A DNA stretch of 63,794 bases, from contig JAOPYC010000025.1 in NCBI GenBank assembly GCA_025964795.1, forward strand, positions 1-63,794, written 5' to 3'. The DNA is from Marmoricola sp. (GTDB lineage Bacteria > Actinomycetota > Actinomycetes > Propionibacteriales > Nocardioidaceae). The position numbers were made by a program, and so were the translations under genes. Positions 21,007 to 29,801 of this stretch are shown here, one piece after another (the stretch's first letter is position 1; the number at the start of each line of letters is the position of its first letter). Under the pieces are notes generated by a model, which searched no databases, was not told the origin of the DNA, and was given only the letters and a program-made list of their open reading frames with translations.

Positions 21007-21077
21007 CCCCCCGATTGGAAACCGTGGCCCCGGACAGGCAAGGTGGTCTCAACGCCGTCGTCGACCCCACGGGAACC

Positions 21078-21830
21078 ATGTCAGAGGAAAAGCCAGAACG
21101 CACCACGCTCGGGCTCTCGCCTGCCCAGGTCGCGGGCAGCGCCCTGGCGGCGGTGTCCGGGGCCCTGCTGGCGTCCTTCGCGGGTACGACGGGCACGATC
21201 ATCGGCACCGCGATCGGCAGCATCGTGGCCACCGTCGGGGCGGCGATCTACACCTGGTCGCTGCGCCGGACCAGTGCCGCCGTACGCCGCACCGCCGCCC
21301 AGGTCCGGCAGACGGCCCTGATCACCGGCCAGCTCCCGCGGTCGGCGACCGACGGACCGGCACGCTTGCGGGGGCGGGCCGGCCGGCGGGCCGAGGACAT
21401 CGTGGCGGTCGACCTGGGCGACGACGAGTCCCTGGACGGGACCGGCCGGAAGATCCCCTGGGTCAAGGCGCTGCTCGCCAGCGCCGTGATCGCGTTCGCG
21501 GCCCTGGGCGGCATCACCGCGGTCGAGGCGGTCACGGGCAAGCCGGTGTCGTCGTGGTTCGGCGGTGACGAGCAGGGCACCAGCGTCGGCCACCTGGTCG
21601 GGACCGACAAGTCGAAGAGCACCTCGGGCACGGACCGCTCGAAGAACCGCGACAGCCCGGCCACCACGCCCTCACCGACGCCCTCACCCACCGGGTCGGC
21701 GACCCCGACACCCACCCCGACCCCGACGCCCACGCCGACGCCGGCTCCGACTCCGACGCCCACGGAGCAGCCGTCGGGCTCGGTCCAGCCCGCGCCGAGC
21801 CAGGCCCCGCAGCCCTCCGCGGGCCCCTGA
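21078..21830 (+). CDS. Membrane protein with Thr-Pro-rich C-terminus
   Basis: A 250-aa protein of unknown function. The chosen ATG at 21078 has only a weak site (GGGAA). A Gly/Ala-rich amphipathic region (GSALAAVSGALLASFAGTTGTIIGTA) spans residues ~17-60 and could be a glycine-zipper-like membrane segment. An Arg-rich cytoplasmic stretch follows, then a second clear membrane helix near residues 135-155 (LLASAVIAFAALGGITAV). After a Lys/Ser linker comes a long Thr-Pro alternation (about 12 TP units) and a Gln/Pro/Ser tail, which looks like a wall-spanning stalk. A strong hairpin follows the stop. Confidence 0.7.
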   Translation: MSEEKPERTTLGLSPAQVAGSALAAVSGALLASFAGTTGTIIGTAIGSIVATVGAAIYTWSLRRTSAAVRRTAAQVRQTALITGQLPRSATDGPARLRGRAGRRAEDIVAVDLGDDESLDGTGRKIPWVKALLASAVIAFAALGGITAVEAVTGKPVSSWFGGDEQGTSVGHLVGTDKSKSTSGTDRSKNRDSPATTPSPTPSPTGSATPTPTPTPTPTPTPAPTPTPTEQPSGSVQPAPSQAPQPSAGP

Positions 21831-21839
21831 CGAGTCGGT

Positions 21840-21881
21840 CCATGCCCACTGGGCCAGGAAAACCTGGACCAGTGGGAATGG
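21840..21881 (+). terminator. Hairpin terminator after the Thr-Pro-rich protein gene
   Basis: CCCACTGGGCCAGG, loop AAAA, then CCTGGACCAGTGGG: a 14-bp stem with one mismatch, extendable by outer CCAT/ATGG pairs. No run of T follows, which is common for high-GC actinobacteria. It lies ten bases after the stop and before the tetR operator. Confidence 0.6.
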
Positions 21882-21912
21882 ATTCTCCCTGCCCTCGGTT
21901 GCGCCCTAGGCT

Positions 21913-21939
21913 GATGAAACGGAACCGTTTCGTTTCATC
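21913..21939. promoter_or_regulatory. Operator for the TetR/MFS operon
   Basis: Two nested inverted repeats occur here. GAAACGG-AA-CCGTTTC is perfect at 21916-21931. A wider pair, GATGAAAC and GTTTCATC, lies at 21913-21920 and 21932-21939. The site is ~27 bases before the tetR start, the usual position for autoregulation by a TetR-family repressor. Assignment to this regulator is inference from position. Confidence 0.7.
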
Positions 21940-21965
21940 CATGTGAACAGGACTGGAGGAGGGCC

Positions 21966-22610
21966 ATGCGCAAGCCGACGTGCACACCGCGCCCCCGGGT
22001 CGAGGGCGACCGGGAGGACGAGATCCTCGACGCCACGCTCCACCTGCTCCGCGAGGTGGGCTACGACCGACTCACGATGGACTCCGTCGCCCGGCGGGCC
22101 CGGGCCAGCAAGGCCACGCTCTACCGTCGCTGGGAGAGCAAGCCCAGCCTCGTCGTGGACGCCATGGTGCGGGCCAAGGAGGCGCCGTCCGTGGACGCGC
22201 ACGACACGGGCTCGTTGCGCGGCGACCTGGTCAGCACCTTCTGCGGCTCCCACGGCATGGCCCACAGCGACGCCACCGGCCTGCTCGGCTCCGTGATCAC
22301 CGCGCTGTCCAGCGACCCGGAGTTCGCGGCCCGCTTCCGGACCCAGTTCATCGAGCCGAAGGTCGCCGTCTCGCACGCGATCTACACCCGTGCCATCGAG
22401 CGCGGGGAGATCTCGGCGGACCTCGACATCGACATGATCGCCCCCGCCCTCGCGGGGATCCTCCTCCACCGCTCCTTCGTGCTCGGCGTCCTCCCCGACG
22501 ACGAGACCGTCGAGCGCGTCATCGACCACGTCATCCTTCCGGCGGTGGGCCACCCCGCAGCCGGCACGCAGAACTCGAGCACGACCAAGCAGAGAGCCAG
22601 GACGTCATGA
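21966..22610 (+). CDS. TetR-family transcriptional regulator
   Basis: A 214-aa regulator with a strong ribosome-binding site (GGAGGAGGGCC). The N-terminal helix-turn-helix is typical: ILDATLHLLREVGYDRLTMD followed by VARRARASKATLYRRWESK, the last being the DNA-reading helix. The ligand domain (residues ~65-200) resembles the TetR_C type seen with efflux regulators. It overlaps the downstream DHA2 transporter gene as ATGA, and a nested palindrome sits upstream. The simplest model is a drug- or metabolite-responsive repressor of its own operon. Confidence 0.92.
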   Translation: MRKPTCTPRPRVEGDREDEILDATLHLLREVGYDRLTMDSVARRARASKATLYRRWESKPSLVVDAMVRAKEAPSVDAHDTGSLRGDLVSTFCGSHGMAHSDATGLLGSVITALSSDPEFAARFRTQFIEPKVAVSHAIYTRAIERGEISADLDIDMIAPALAGILLHRSFVLGVLPDDETVERVIDHVILPAVGHPAAGTQNSSTTKQRARTS

Positions 22611-24259
22611 CCGACATCACCGAAGCACCAGACGATCGGGACGAGGCGACGCCGGTCGCTGGAACCCACGACCACATCCACCTGGGATGGGCACTGACGC
22701 TCATCACGGTGGCCCAGCTGATGGTGGTGCTCGACAGCACCATCGCCAACATCGCCCTGCCCTTCATTCAGAAGGACCTCGACATCTCGCAGGCGAACCT
22801 GCAGTGGGTCGTCACCGGCTACGCGCTCGCGTTCGGTGGCCTGCTGCTGCTCGGCGGCCGACTCGGTGACCTCTACGGCCGCCGGCGCATCTTCATCATC
22901 GGCGTCACCGTCTTCGCGATCGCCTCCGGGCTCGGCGGGTTCGCGCAGAGCGAGCTCATGCTGCTCGGCTCGCGTGGCCTCCAGGGACTCGGTGCGGCGC
23001 TCGCCTCACCCGCCGCCCTGGCGCTGATCACCACCAACTTCCCGGCCGGCCCGCAGCGCAACCGGGCGTTCTCGGTGTACGCCGCCATGTCCGGCGCCGG
23101 CGCAGCGGTCGGCCTCATCCTCGGTGGCTGGCTGACCGGCCTGCACCCCGACCTCCTCGGCGTCAGCGTCGACGGATGGCGGCTCACCTTCCTGATCAAC
23201 CTGCCGATCGGCATCGCCGCCGCGATCGCCGCGCCCCGCCTGCTCGCCGAGAGCGAGTCCAACCGCGGTGGCCTCGACGTGCCCGGTGCCCTCTCCGGCA
23301 CCTTCGGCCTGGTCGCGATCGTCTTCGGCCTCTCCCGAGCCGGCCAGCCGAGCCACGGCTGGGGCGACACCTGGACCATCACCTCACTCGTCGTGGGCGT
23401 CCTGCTCCTGGCCGCCTTCGTGCTGATCGAGAGCCGCGTGGCACACCCGCTGCTGCCCTTCCGGATCCTGCTCAACCGCACCCGGGCCACCGCGTTCGTC
23501 ACCATGATGATCGTTCCCGCCGCCATGTTCGCGATGTTCTACTTCCTCTCGCAGTTCGTGCAGAACGACATGGGCTACTCGCCGCTGCAAACCGGTGTCG
23601 CGTTCCTGCCCTTCAGCTTCGGCATCGTGATCGCCGCAACGATCACCTCCAAGCTGATGGCGGTCATCGACCCGCGCTGGATCGCCGGCATCGGCACGGC
23701 CATGGCCGGCTTCGCCCTGCTCGGGTTCTCCCGGCTCGACGTCGACTCCAGCGCCGCGCACATCCTCAAGTCGGCCACCAACGGTGACCTGCACCTCGGC
23801 TCCGGCATCAACTACTGGACCGAGATCTTCCCCTTCATCGCGCTGATGTCGCTGGGCATGGGCGCGACCTTCGTGCCGATGACCCTCGCGGCCGTGCACG
23901 GTGTCGGCAAGAGCGACAGCGGCATCGGGTCCGGCGTACTGAACACGATGCAGCAGGTCGGCGGCGCGCTCGGCCTGGCCGCGCTCTCCACGGTGGCCGT
24001 GCACTTCTCCACCAAGAGCGTCCAGGACATCGGCGCCTCCCTCCAGTCGGCCGCCTCCGGTGGCGCGCCGAGCAAGGCGATGCAGGCGGCGGTCAACAAC
24101 CTGGCCTACCAGGGCGCGTTCACCGACGGAGCCGTCAAGGCCTTCCTCGCCGGCGCCTTCCTGATCTGGGTCGGCAGCCTGATCGTCTGGATCTTCCTCA
24201 ACGTCAAGCACGAGGAGCTGGCGACCGAGGAGACCGAGGGGCTCCCGGTCGGGGTCTGA
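22607..24259 (+). CDS. MFS transporter, DHA2 (14-helix) drug efflux family
   Basis: A 550-aa integral membrane protein. DHA2 signatures are clear: LDSTIANIALPFIQKDL in helix 1 (motif D1), WVVTGYALAFGGLLLLGGRLGDLYGRRR (motif A region) and a GAAVGLILGGWL motif C before the sixth helix. Fourteen hydrophobic segments can be followed to the C-terminal IWVGSLIVWIFLNV. Such proteins export toxic organic compounds in exchange for protons. The start overlaps tetR, so the two genes are co-regulated. A perfect 48-base palindrome terminates it. Confidence 0.93.
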   Translation: MTDITEAPDDRDEATPVAGTHDHIHLGWALTLITVAQLMVVLDSTIANIALPFIQKDLDISQANLQWVVTGYALAFGGLLLLGGRLGDLYGRRRIFIIGVTVFAIASGLGGFAQSELMLLGSRGLQGLGAALASPAALALITTNFPAGPQRNRAFSVYAAMSGAGAAVGLILGGWLTGLHPDLLGVSVDGWRLTFLINLPIGIAAAIAAPRLLAESESNRGGLDVPGALSGTFGLVAIVFGLSRAGQPSHGWGDTWTITSLVVGVLLLAAFVLIESRVAHPLLPFRILLNRTRATAFVTMMIVPAAMFAMFYFLSQFVQNDMGYSPLQTGVAFLPFSFGIVIAATITSKLMAVIDPRWIAGIGTAMAGFALLGFSRLDVDSSAAHILKSATNGDLHLGSGINYWTEIFPFIALMSLGMGATFVPMTLAAVHGVGKSDSGIGSGVLNTMQQVGGALGLAALSTVAVHFSTKSVQDIGASLQSAASGGAPSKAMQAAVNNLAYQGAFTDGAVKAFLAGAFLIWVGSLIVWIFLNVKHEELATEETEGLPVGV

Positions 24260-24266
24260 AGTTTCA

Positions 24267-24278
24267 CTGGTTAACCAG
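24267..24278. repeat. Perfect palindrome CTGGTTAACCAG
   Basis: A 12-base perfect palindrome directly before the terminator hairpin. It shares the GGTTAACC core with the palindrome at 35217-35232, which also adjoins a terminator between convergent genes. The function is unknown. Confidence 0.5.
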
Positions 24279-24279
24279 A

Positions 24280-24327
24280 AAAACAGCCACTTCCCCCACG
24301 TTGCAACGTGGGGGAAGTGGCTGTTTT
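24280..24327. terminator. Bidirectional terminator, perfect 48-base palindrome
   Basis: Two 24-base arms match without a mismatch, from AAAACAGCCAC to GTGGCTGTTTT, centred on TTGCAA. Each strand ends in a T run, giving rho-independent termination in both directions. It separates the convergent DHA2 transporter and PfpI-like genes. Confidence 0.88.
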
Positions 24328-24343
24328 GGTGGGTGAGTGGTGC

Positions 24344-24883
24344 TCAGCCGACCAGGGCGGCGCCGATCGCCTCGACGAAGGCGGGCAGGTCGTCGGGGTT
24401 GCGGCTGGTGATCAGCTTCCCGTCGACGACGACCTCCTCGTCCACCCAGGTCGCGCCGGCGTTCTCGAGGTCCAGGGACAGGCTGGGATAGCTGGTCAGC
24501 CTGCGCCCGTCGGCGAGGCCGGCGTTGACCAGCAGCCAGGGTCCGTGGCAGATGACCGCGAGCACCTTCTCACTGTCGAACGCCTCCTTGACGATGCTCT
24601 GGGCGTCCTCGTCGAGGCGCACGTGGTCGGCGTTGACGGTGCCGCCGGGCACCACCACGGCGTCGACGCCGGCGACGTCGAGGTCGCCGAGGCTGCCGTC
24701 CACGTCGACCTTCTGGGTCGGCTCGGTGTCACCCTTCACCGCCTGGATGGGGTCGCCGCTCGGGGAGTAGATCTTCACCTCCGCGCCCGCCTTGATCAGC
24801 TCGTCACGCGGGGTGACCAGCTCGGCCTCCTCGAAGTGGTCGCTGGCGATGATGGCGATCTTCTTGCCGGTGAGGTCTTCCAT
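24344..24883 (-). CDS. PfpI/DJ-1-family type 1 glutamine amidotransferase-like protein
   Basis: A 179-aa protein of the PfpI/YhbO branch. The nucleophile elbow is VICHGPWLL, with Cys112 followed by His113. The acidic partner is probably Glu17 or Glu18 in DHFEEAEL. Family members have been reported as proteases, deglycases or glyoxalase III-like stress proteins; which applies here is not visible. It follows the mnmA group on the same strand but is separated from it by a hairpin, and it ends near the bidirectional terminator, so it is probably a monocistronic stress gene. Confidence 0.9.
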   Translation of the reverse strand: MEDLTGKKIAIIASDHFEEAELVTPRDELIKAGAEVKIYSPSGDPIQAVKGDTEPTQKVDVDGSLGDLDVAGVDAVVVPGGTVNADHVRLDEDAQSIVKEAFDSEKVLAVICHGPWLLVNAGLADGRRLTSYPSLSLDLENAGATWVDEEVVVDGKLITSRNPDDLPAFVEAIGAALVG

Positions 24884-24900
24884 GACTGCTCCTTCACGTC

Positions 24901-24923
24901 GGGGTACTGCTTCGCCGTACCCC
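24901..24923 (-). terminator. Hairpin between the MetE-like and PfpI-like genes
   Basis: GGGGTAC and GTACCCC form a 7-bp stem around a nine-base loop, 20 bases after the MetE-like stop. No T run follows, so termination is plausible but not certain. Confidence 0.45.
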
Positions 24924-24943
24924 GCGACGCTGCCGCCAAGCGG

Positions 24944-25915
24944 TCAGCCGAGCTCCGCAGCCGCTTCCCGTACGACGCGCAGCGCCCCTTCGGCGTACGA
25001 CGCACTGGCGCCCGCCAACCCGCACGCGGGCGTGAGCACCAGTTGGCCGGCGACCTCCTCGGGGTCGAACCCGAGCATGTCCAGGAGCCGGAGCACCCGC
25101 TCCAGCGGCCCCTTCGCCGACGGGGCCCGCTCACCGGTCGAGGGGACGACGCCGAGGTGGACCCGGGAGCCCTCGTCGATCGCCGTGGCGAACTGCTCGT
25201 AGGCGCTCGCGGGCAGCACCGCCAGGTCGACCGAGACTCCCCCGGCGCCCGAGCGACGCAGCAGGTCGATCGGCACCTCTGCCGCGCAGCAGTGCACCAC
25301 CGTCGCGAGGTCACCGGCCGCGCCGAGCACCCACTCCAGCGCGTCCTGCGCCTCGGGCGGCTTGACCGAGCGGTGGCGGCTGAAGCCCGACGCGGTGGGG
25401 ACCTGCCCGCCGAGGACGAAGGGCAGCGCAGGCTCGTCGAGCTGCAGCACCAGCTCGGCCCCGGGGAGGCGCCGCCCGACGTCGGCCAGGTGCACCCGCA
25501 CCCCCTCGGCCAGGGCCTGCGCCAGGTCGCGGCGGGCCCCCTGGTCGGAGAGGACCTTGTCCCCGCGCGGCTTCTCGATCGTCGCGGCCAGCGTCCACGG
25601 CCCGGCCACCTGCACCTTGAACCGTCCCGCGTAGCCCTGGAGCTGCTCCTCGAGCACGTCCAGGTCCTGGGCCAGCAGCGAGCGGGCCCGGCGGTGGTCG
25701 ACGCCGGGCGCATCGGTGAGCCGCCACCCGGCCGGCTGGAGGTCGAAGCCGAGGTGGCTCACGACCGCGGCCGCACGACCGGTCAGGTCCGCGATCGGGC
25801 CGCGCGCCGGCAGCTCGGGCAGGAACGGCAGGTCGGGCAGCACCTCGGCGACGAGCTGCACCGTGCGGGTGAAGTCCTCGCCGGGCATCGACCCGATGCC
25901 CGTGGCTGCGGTCAC
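24944..25915 (-). CDS. Cobalamin-independent methionine synthase (MetE C-domain) family protein
   Basis: A 323-aa single-domain protein starting at a GTG (25915) that overlaps the mnmA stop as GTGA. It matches the catalytic half of Met[11 protein letters not shown] start, [19 protein letters not shown], and the zinc ligands His208 and Cys210 in VHCC with Cys298 in LTPACGL. Full MetE is ~750 aa with a folate-binding N-half, which is absent here. It may therefore use another methyl donor, such as a corrinoid protein or a small methyl compound, or do another thiol-methyl reaction. Its position after mnmA is conserved in actinobacteria. Confidence 0.85.
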   Translation of the reverse strand: MTAATGIGSMPGEDFTRTVQLVAEVLPDLPFLPELPARGPIADLTGRAAAVVSHLGFDLQPAGWRLTDAPGVDHRRARSLLAQDLDVLEEQLQGYAGRFKVQVAGPWTLAATIEKPRGDKVLSDQGARRDLAQALAEGVRVHLADVGRRLPGAELVLQLDEPALPFVLGGQVPTASGFSRHRSVKPPEAQDALEWVLGAAGDLATVVHCCAAEVPIDLLRRSGAGGVSVDLAVLPASAYEQFATAIDEGSRVHLGVVPSTGERAPSAKGPLERVLRLLDMLGFDPEEVAGQLVLTPACGLAGASASYAEGALRVVREAAAELG

Positions 25916-27021
25916 CCTGTGACCTCGGCAGCGGCGCGGCGGGTGGAGGAGATCGTCGCGGACCCCACGACCCGGGAGCCGTCGTAGACCACCACCGCCT
26001 GGCCGGGGGCGATGCCCTGGGCCGGGTCGAGCAGCTCGACGGACACGTCGTCGCCGTCCACCGCGAGCACCGCGCGGTATTCCTCGCCGTGGGCGCGCAG
26101 CTGCACCGAGCACTCCAGGCGGGTGCCGGCCGCGGGGGCCGTGCCGCACCAGCGCGGCCGGATCGCCTCGAGCCCGTCGACGGACAGGGAGGCACGCGGG
26201 CCGACGGTGACCGTGCCGGACACCGGCTCGATGTCGAGCACGTAGCGCGGCCTCCCGTCCTGGGCCGGCGTGCCGATCCGGAGTCCCTTGCGCTGCCCGA
26301 TCGTGTAGCGCCACGACCCCTCGTGCTCGCCGAGGGTCTCGCCGTCCTCGGTGACGATCGAGCCACCGCGGTTGACGTCGGAGAGCTTGTCGGCGAGCCA
26401 GCCGCCGGTGTCGCCGTCGCTGATGAAGCAGATGTCGTGGGAGTCCGGCTTGGCGGCGACGGCCAATCCACGCCGGGCGGCCTCCTCGCGGATCACGGAC
26501 TTGGGGGTGTCGCCCAGCGGGAACATCGAGTGGGCGAGCTGGTCCTGGGTGAGCACCCCGAGCACGTAGGACTGGTCCTTGGTCATGTCCTCGGCCCGGT
26601 GCATCTCGATCAGGCCGTCGGCGCCGGTGCGCAGCTGCGCGTAGTGGCCGGTGACGACCGCGTCGAAGCCGAGCCCGATCGCCCGGTCGAGCACGGCGGC
26701 GAACTTGATCTTCTCGTTGCAGCGCAGGCAGGGGTTCGGGGTGCGGCCCTCGGCGTACTCGCTGAGGAAGTCCTCGACCACGTCCTCGTGGAACCGCTCG
26801 CTCATGTCCCAGACGTAGAACGGGATGCCGATGACGTCTGCCGCGCGACGGGCGTCGTTGGCGTCCTCGATGGTGCAGCAGCCGCGCGCCCCGGTGCGGT
26901 AGGACTTCGGGTTGCGTGAGAGCGCGAGGTGGATGCCCGTGACGTCGTGGCCCTGCTCTGCGGCGCGAGCGGCGGCCACGGCCGAGTCGACGCCGCCCGA
27001 CATCGCTGCCAGGACGCGCAT
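25912..27021 (-). CDS. mnmA: tRNA-specific 2-thiouridylase
   Basis: A 369-aa enzyme that thiolates U34 of tRNAs for Lys, Glu and Gln. The PP-loop is MSGGVDS near the start. The two catalytic Cys are in [12 protein letters not shown] and in the HDICFI segment, and [14 protein letters not shown] is the tRNA-binding loop. Two adjacent ATG codons (27024 and 27021) are possible starts; the first overlaps the cysteine-desulfurase stop. Sulfur comes as persulfide from the upstream desulfurase, so the gene order matches the pathway. Confidence 0.95.
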   Translation of the reverse strand: MRVLAAMSGGVDSAVAAARAAEQGHDVTGIHLALSRNPKSYRTGARGCCTIEDANDARRAADVIGIPFYVWDMSERFHEDVVEDFLSEYAEGRTPNPCLRCNEKIKFAAVLDRAIGLGFDAVVTGHYAQLRTGADGLIEMHRAEDMTKDQSYVLGVLTQDQLAHSMFPLGDTPKSVIREEAARRGLAVAAKPDSHDICFISDGDTGGWLADKLSDVNRGGSIVTEDGETLGEHEGSWRYTIGQRKGLRIGTPAQDGRPRYVLDIEPVSGTVTVGPRASLSVDGLEAIRPRWCGTAPAAGTRLECSVQLRAHGEEYRAVLAVDGDDVSVELLDPAQGIAPGQAVVVYDGSRVVGSATISSTRRAAAEVTG

Positions 27022-28214
27022 CATCGCCCCGATCTCGAGGACAGTGCGGCGTTGCGGGCGCGGTCGACGACCGGGCGGATGGCGGCGACCAGGGCGTCCA
27101 CGTCGGCCTGCGTCGAGGTGTGGCCCAGCGAGAAGCGGAGCGAGGACCGGGCGAACTCCTCCGAGGAGCCCATGGCCAGCAGCACGTGGGAGGCCTGGGG
27201 CACCCCTGCGTCGCACGCCGACCCGGTGGAGCACTCGATGCCGCGAGCGTCGAGCAGCATCAGCAGCGAGTCGCCCTCGCAGCCCGGGAACTCCAGGTGG
27301 GCGTTGCCGGGCAGCCGGTGCTCGGGACCGGACTCGGGGTCGCCGTTGTAGATCGCGTCAGGCACCTCCCGGCGTACGCCGGCCACGAGCGCGTCGCGCA
27401 GGTCGGAGAGCCGCTCGGCGAGCTCCCCCTGGTGTGCGACGGCCGAAGCGCAGGCCACGGCGAACCCGGCGATCGCGGGCGGGTCGATGGTGCCCGAGCG
27501 GATGTCACGCTCCTGGCCGCCACCGTGGAGCAAGGCGGTGGGCTTGAGCTCGCGGCGTACGAGCAGGGCACCGACGCCGTAGGGGCCGCCGATCTTGTGC
27601 CCGGTGACCGTCATCGCGTCGACGCCCGACCCCGCGAAGTCGAGCGGCAGCTGTCCGAGCGCCTGCACGGCGTCGGTGTGCACCGGGATGCCGTGGGCGT
27701 GCGCGATCTCGACCACCTCACGCACGGGCTGCACGGTGCCGACCTCGTTGTTGGCCCACATCACGGTCACCAGGGCGACGCTCTCGGGGTCGGCCTCCAC
27801 GGTCGCCCGGAAGGCGTCGAGGTCGAGGCGACCGAGCCGGTCGACGTCGACCAGCTCGACCTTGGCGCCTTCGGTGGCCAGCCACGTCAGTGGGTCGAGG
27901 ACCGCATGGTGCTCGATGGGCGTGCTCAGGATGCGCACGCGGCGGGGGTCCTCCGCTCGCCGGGACCAGAACAGGCCCTTGATCGCGAGGTTGTCCGACT
28001 CGGTGCCGCCGGAGGTGAACACCACCTCGCCCGGCCGGCAGCTGAGGGCCTGCGCGATCGCCTCCCGCGACTCCTCGACCAGGCGCCGGGCGGCGCGGCC
28101 GCTGGCGTGCAGGGAGGACGCGTTGCCGACCCGACCCAGCTGGGCCGTCATCGCCGCCGCGGCCTCGGAGAGGATCGGCGTGGTCGCCGCGTGGTCGAGA
28201 TAGACGACGCTCAT
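27021..28214 (-). CDS. Cysteine desulfurase (IscS/NifS family)
   Basis: A 397-aa PLP enzyme releasing sulfur from cysteine. It starts at the ATG at 28214, after GGGGA. The family start [12 protein letters not shown], the PLP Lys in TVTGHKIGG (K207), the cofactor-contact HTDAVQALG and the catalytic Cys in [10 protein letters not shown] (C334) are all present. It is co-transcribed with mnmA, so supply of persulfide for tRNA thiolation is the most likely role. Other sulfur acceptors cannot be excluded, since actinobacteria use SufS for most Fe-S clusters. Confidence 0.95.
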   Translation of the reverse strand: MSVVYLDHAATTPILSEAAAAMTAQLGRVGNASSLHASGRAARRLVEESREAIAQALSCRPGEVVFTSGGTESDNLAIKGLFWSRRAEDPRRVRILSTPIEHHAVLDPLTWLATEGAKVELVDVDRLGRLDLDAFRATVEADPESVALVTVMWANNEVGTVQPVREVVEIAHAHGIPVHTDAVQALGQLPLDFAGSGVDAMTVTGHKIGGPYGVGALLVRRELKPTALLHGGGQERDIRSGTIDPPAIAGFAVACASAVAHQGELAERLSDLRDALVAGVRREVPDAIYNGDPESGPEHRLPGNAHLEFPGCEGDSLLMLLDARGIECSTGSACDAGVPQASHVLLAMGSSEEFARSSLRFSLGHTSTQADVDALVAAIRPVVDRARNAALSSRSGR

Positions 28215-28389
28215 TCGGGGTCCCCGGCGAAACGGGAGCGCAGCGAGCGTCTTGGTGGGGTGATCATCGCCTGCCAAGCGTACGCGGTGGGCGGGACGCG
28301 GCCGACGCCGCTTCGCGCCGGGCGCCCCGGCGCCGACGTGGGTAGGATCACCACCCGGCTCTCCCCCTCCTGCCCGCCCGAGGATCAGC

Positions 28390-28734
28390 TTGCTCACCGT
28401 CGACCACCACGCCGCCGAGCCGCCGTACGAACAGGTCCGCGAGCAGGTCCGGACCCAGGTCCGCACCGGCGAGCTGGCGCCCGGGACCAAGCTGCCCACC
28501 GTGCGGCAGCTGGCCGCCGACCTCGGCATCGCCACCAACACGGTGGCCCGGGCCTACCGGGAGCTCGAGGCGCTCGGGGTGATCGAGACCCGCGGTCGCG
28601 CCGGCAGCGTGGTCACCGGCGGCGGCGTCGAGCGCGCCGCCCGGGAGGCGGCCCACGAGTTCGCCGAGCGGATGCTCGCGCTCGGGGTCGGCGAGGCCGA
28701 GGCGATCGACCTCGTCCGCCGCGCCTTCCCCTAG
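28390..28734 (+). CDS. GntR-family regulator (YtrA subfamily)
   Basis: A 114-aa regulator starting at a TTG (28390) with GAGG at a suitable distance. The N-terminal winged helix is characteristic: [20 protein letters not shown], then [25 protein letters not shown], then a wing. Only about 40 residues follow, too few for a FadR or HutC ligand domain, which places it in the short YtrA subfamily. These often control ABC transporter operons, but none adjoins it. It is divergent from the desulfurase gene (175 bases between). Confidence 0.9.
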   Translation: MLTVDHHAAEPPYEQVREQVRTQVRTGELAPGTKLPTVRQLAADLGIATNTVARAYRELEALGVIETRGRAGSVVTGGGVERAAREAAHEFAERMLALGVGEAEAIDLVRRAFP

Positions 28735-28742
28735 AAACGCCA

Positions 28743-28790
28743 GGACGTCATCCGAAACGGCTGCAGCAGGCACCGTTTCGGATGACGTCC
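28743..28790. terminator. Terminator hairpin between gntR and etfA
   Basis: GGACGTCATCCGAAACGG and CCGTTTCGGATGACGTCC form a perfect 18-bp stem with a 12-base loop. It lies between two convergent genes and could stop transcription from both sides. There is no T run. Confidence 0.75.
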
Positions 28791-28804
28791 GAGGGGCTGG
28801 TGGA

Positions 28805-29767
28805 TCAGCCCTTGCGCTTGGTGATCTCCTCGGTGGCGGTGGGCAGGACCGTGTGCAGGTCTCCCACGACGCCGAAGTCGACGAGCTCGAAGATCGGGGC
28901 CTCTTCGTCCTTGTTGACGGCCACGATGGTCTTCGATGTCTGCATGCCGGCGCGGTGCTGGATCGCACCGGAGATGCCGTTGGCGACGTAGAGCTGCGGG
29001 GAGACGACCTTGCCGGTCTGGCCGATCTGGAAGGCGTGCGGCTTCCAGCCGGAGTCGACCGCGGCCCGCGAGGCGCCGACGGCGGCACCGAGCGAGTCGG
29101 CGAAGCCCTCGACCTCCTCGAAGTTGCCGCCGGTGCCACGACCACCGGCGACCACGATGGCGGCCTCGGTGAGCTCGGGACGCCCGGACGCGGCGCGGGG
29201 CTGGGAGGCCACGATCTTGGCCTTCTTCGCCGAGTCGGAGATCGTCGCTGCGAACTCCTCCACGGTGCCGGCACCCTCGGACTCCTCCGGGGCGGCAGAG
29301 TTGGGCTTGACCGTGATGATCGGGGTGCCCTGGGTGATCTTGGACTGGACGGTGTAGCTGCCGGCGAAGACCGACTGCGTGGTCACCGGACCCTCCTGCA
29401 CGTCGACCGCGTCGGTGATCAGGCCGGAACCCAGCTTGATCGCCAGGCGACCGGCGATCTCCTTGCCCTCGGCGTTGGAGGGGATCAGGATCGCCGCCGG
29501 TGAGGCCTTCTCGGCGATCTGCTGCAGCGCCTCGGCCTTCGGGGCGACCAGGTAGCCCTTGATCTGCGCGTCGTCGACGACGTAGACCTTCTCGGCGCCG
29601 TACTTCTTCACCGCGGCGACGACCCCATCAGCACCGTCGGACTTGCCAGGATCCCCGATGAACACCGCGGAGGGCTCACCGAGCCGCTTGGCGATGGTGA
29701 GCAGCTCGAACGTGGGCTTGCGGACCTTGCCGTCGACGTGATCGACGAGAACCAGAACCTCAGACAT
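28805..29767 (-). CDS. etfA: Electron transfer flavoprotein subunit alpha
   Basis: A 320-aa protein of normal EtfA length. The C-terminal FAD-binding half is unmistakable: [44 protein letters not shown], and a final [13 protein letters not shown]. With EtfB it accepts electrons from acyl-CoA and related dehydrogenases and passes them to the quinone pool through ETF:quinone oxidoreductase. It is 34 bases downstream of etfB in the same operon. The enoyl-CoA hydratase 1.2 kb away fits a fatty-acid oxidation theme. Confidence 0.96.
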   Translation of the reverse strand: MSEVLVLVDHVDGKVRKPTFELLTIAKRLGEPSAVFIGDPGKSDGADGVVAAVKKYGAEKVYVVDDAQIKGYLVAPKAEALQQIAEKASPAAILIPSNAEGKEIAGRLAIKLGSGLITDAVDVQEGPVTTQSVFAGSYTVQSKITQGTPIITVKPNSAAPEESEGAGTVEEFAATISDSAKKAKIVASQPRAASGRPELTEAAIVVAGGRGTGGNFEEVEGFADSLGAAVGASRAAVDSGWKPHAFQIGQTGKVVSPQLYVANGISGAIQHRAGMQTSKTIVAVNKDEEAPIFELVDFGVVGDLHTVLPTATEEITKRKG

Positions 29768-29801
29768 AGCTCTTCAGACTCCTGTAGCTCAGATGAACTT
29801 C

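Noticed and set aside
21691-21765. Thr-Pro codon repeat, considered as a CRISPR or a tandem DNA repeat element
   Set aside because: The period is six bases, in frame, and encodes a Thr-Pro stalk in a membrane protein. There are no spacers.
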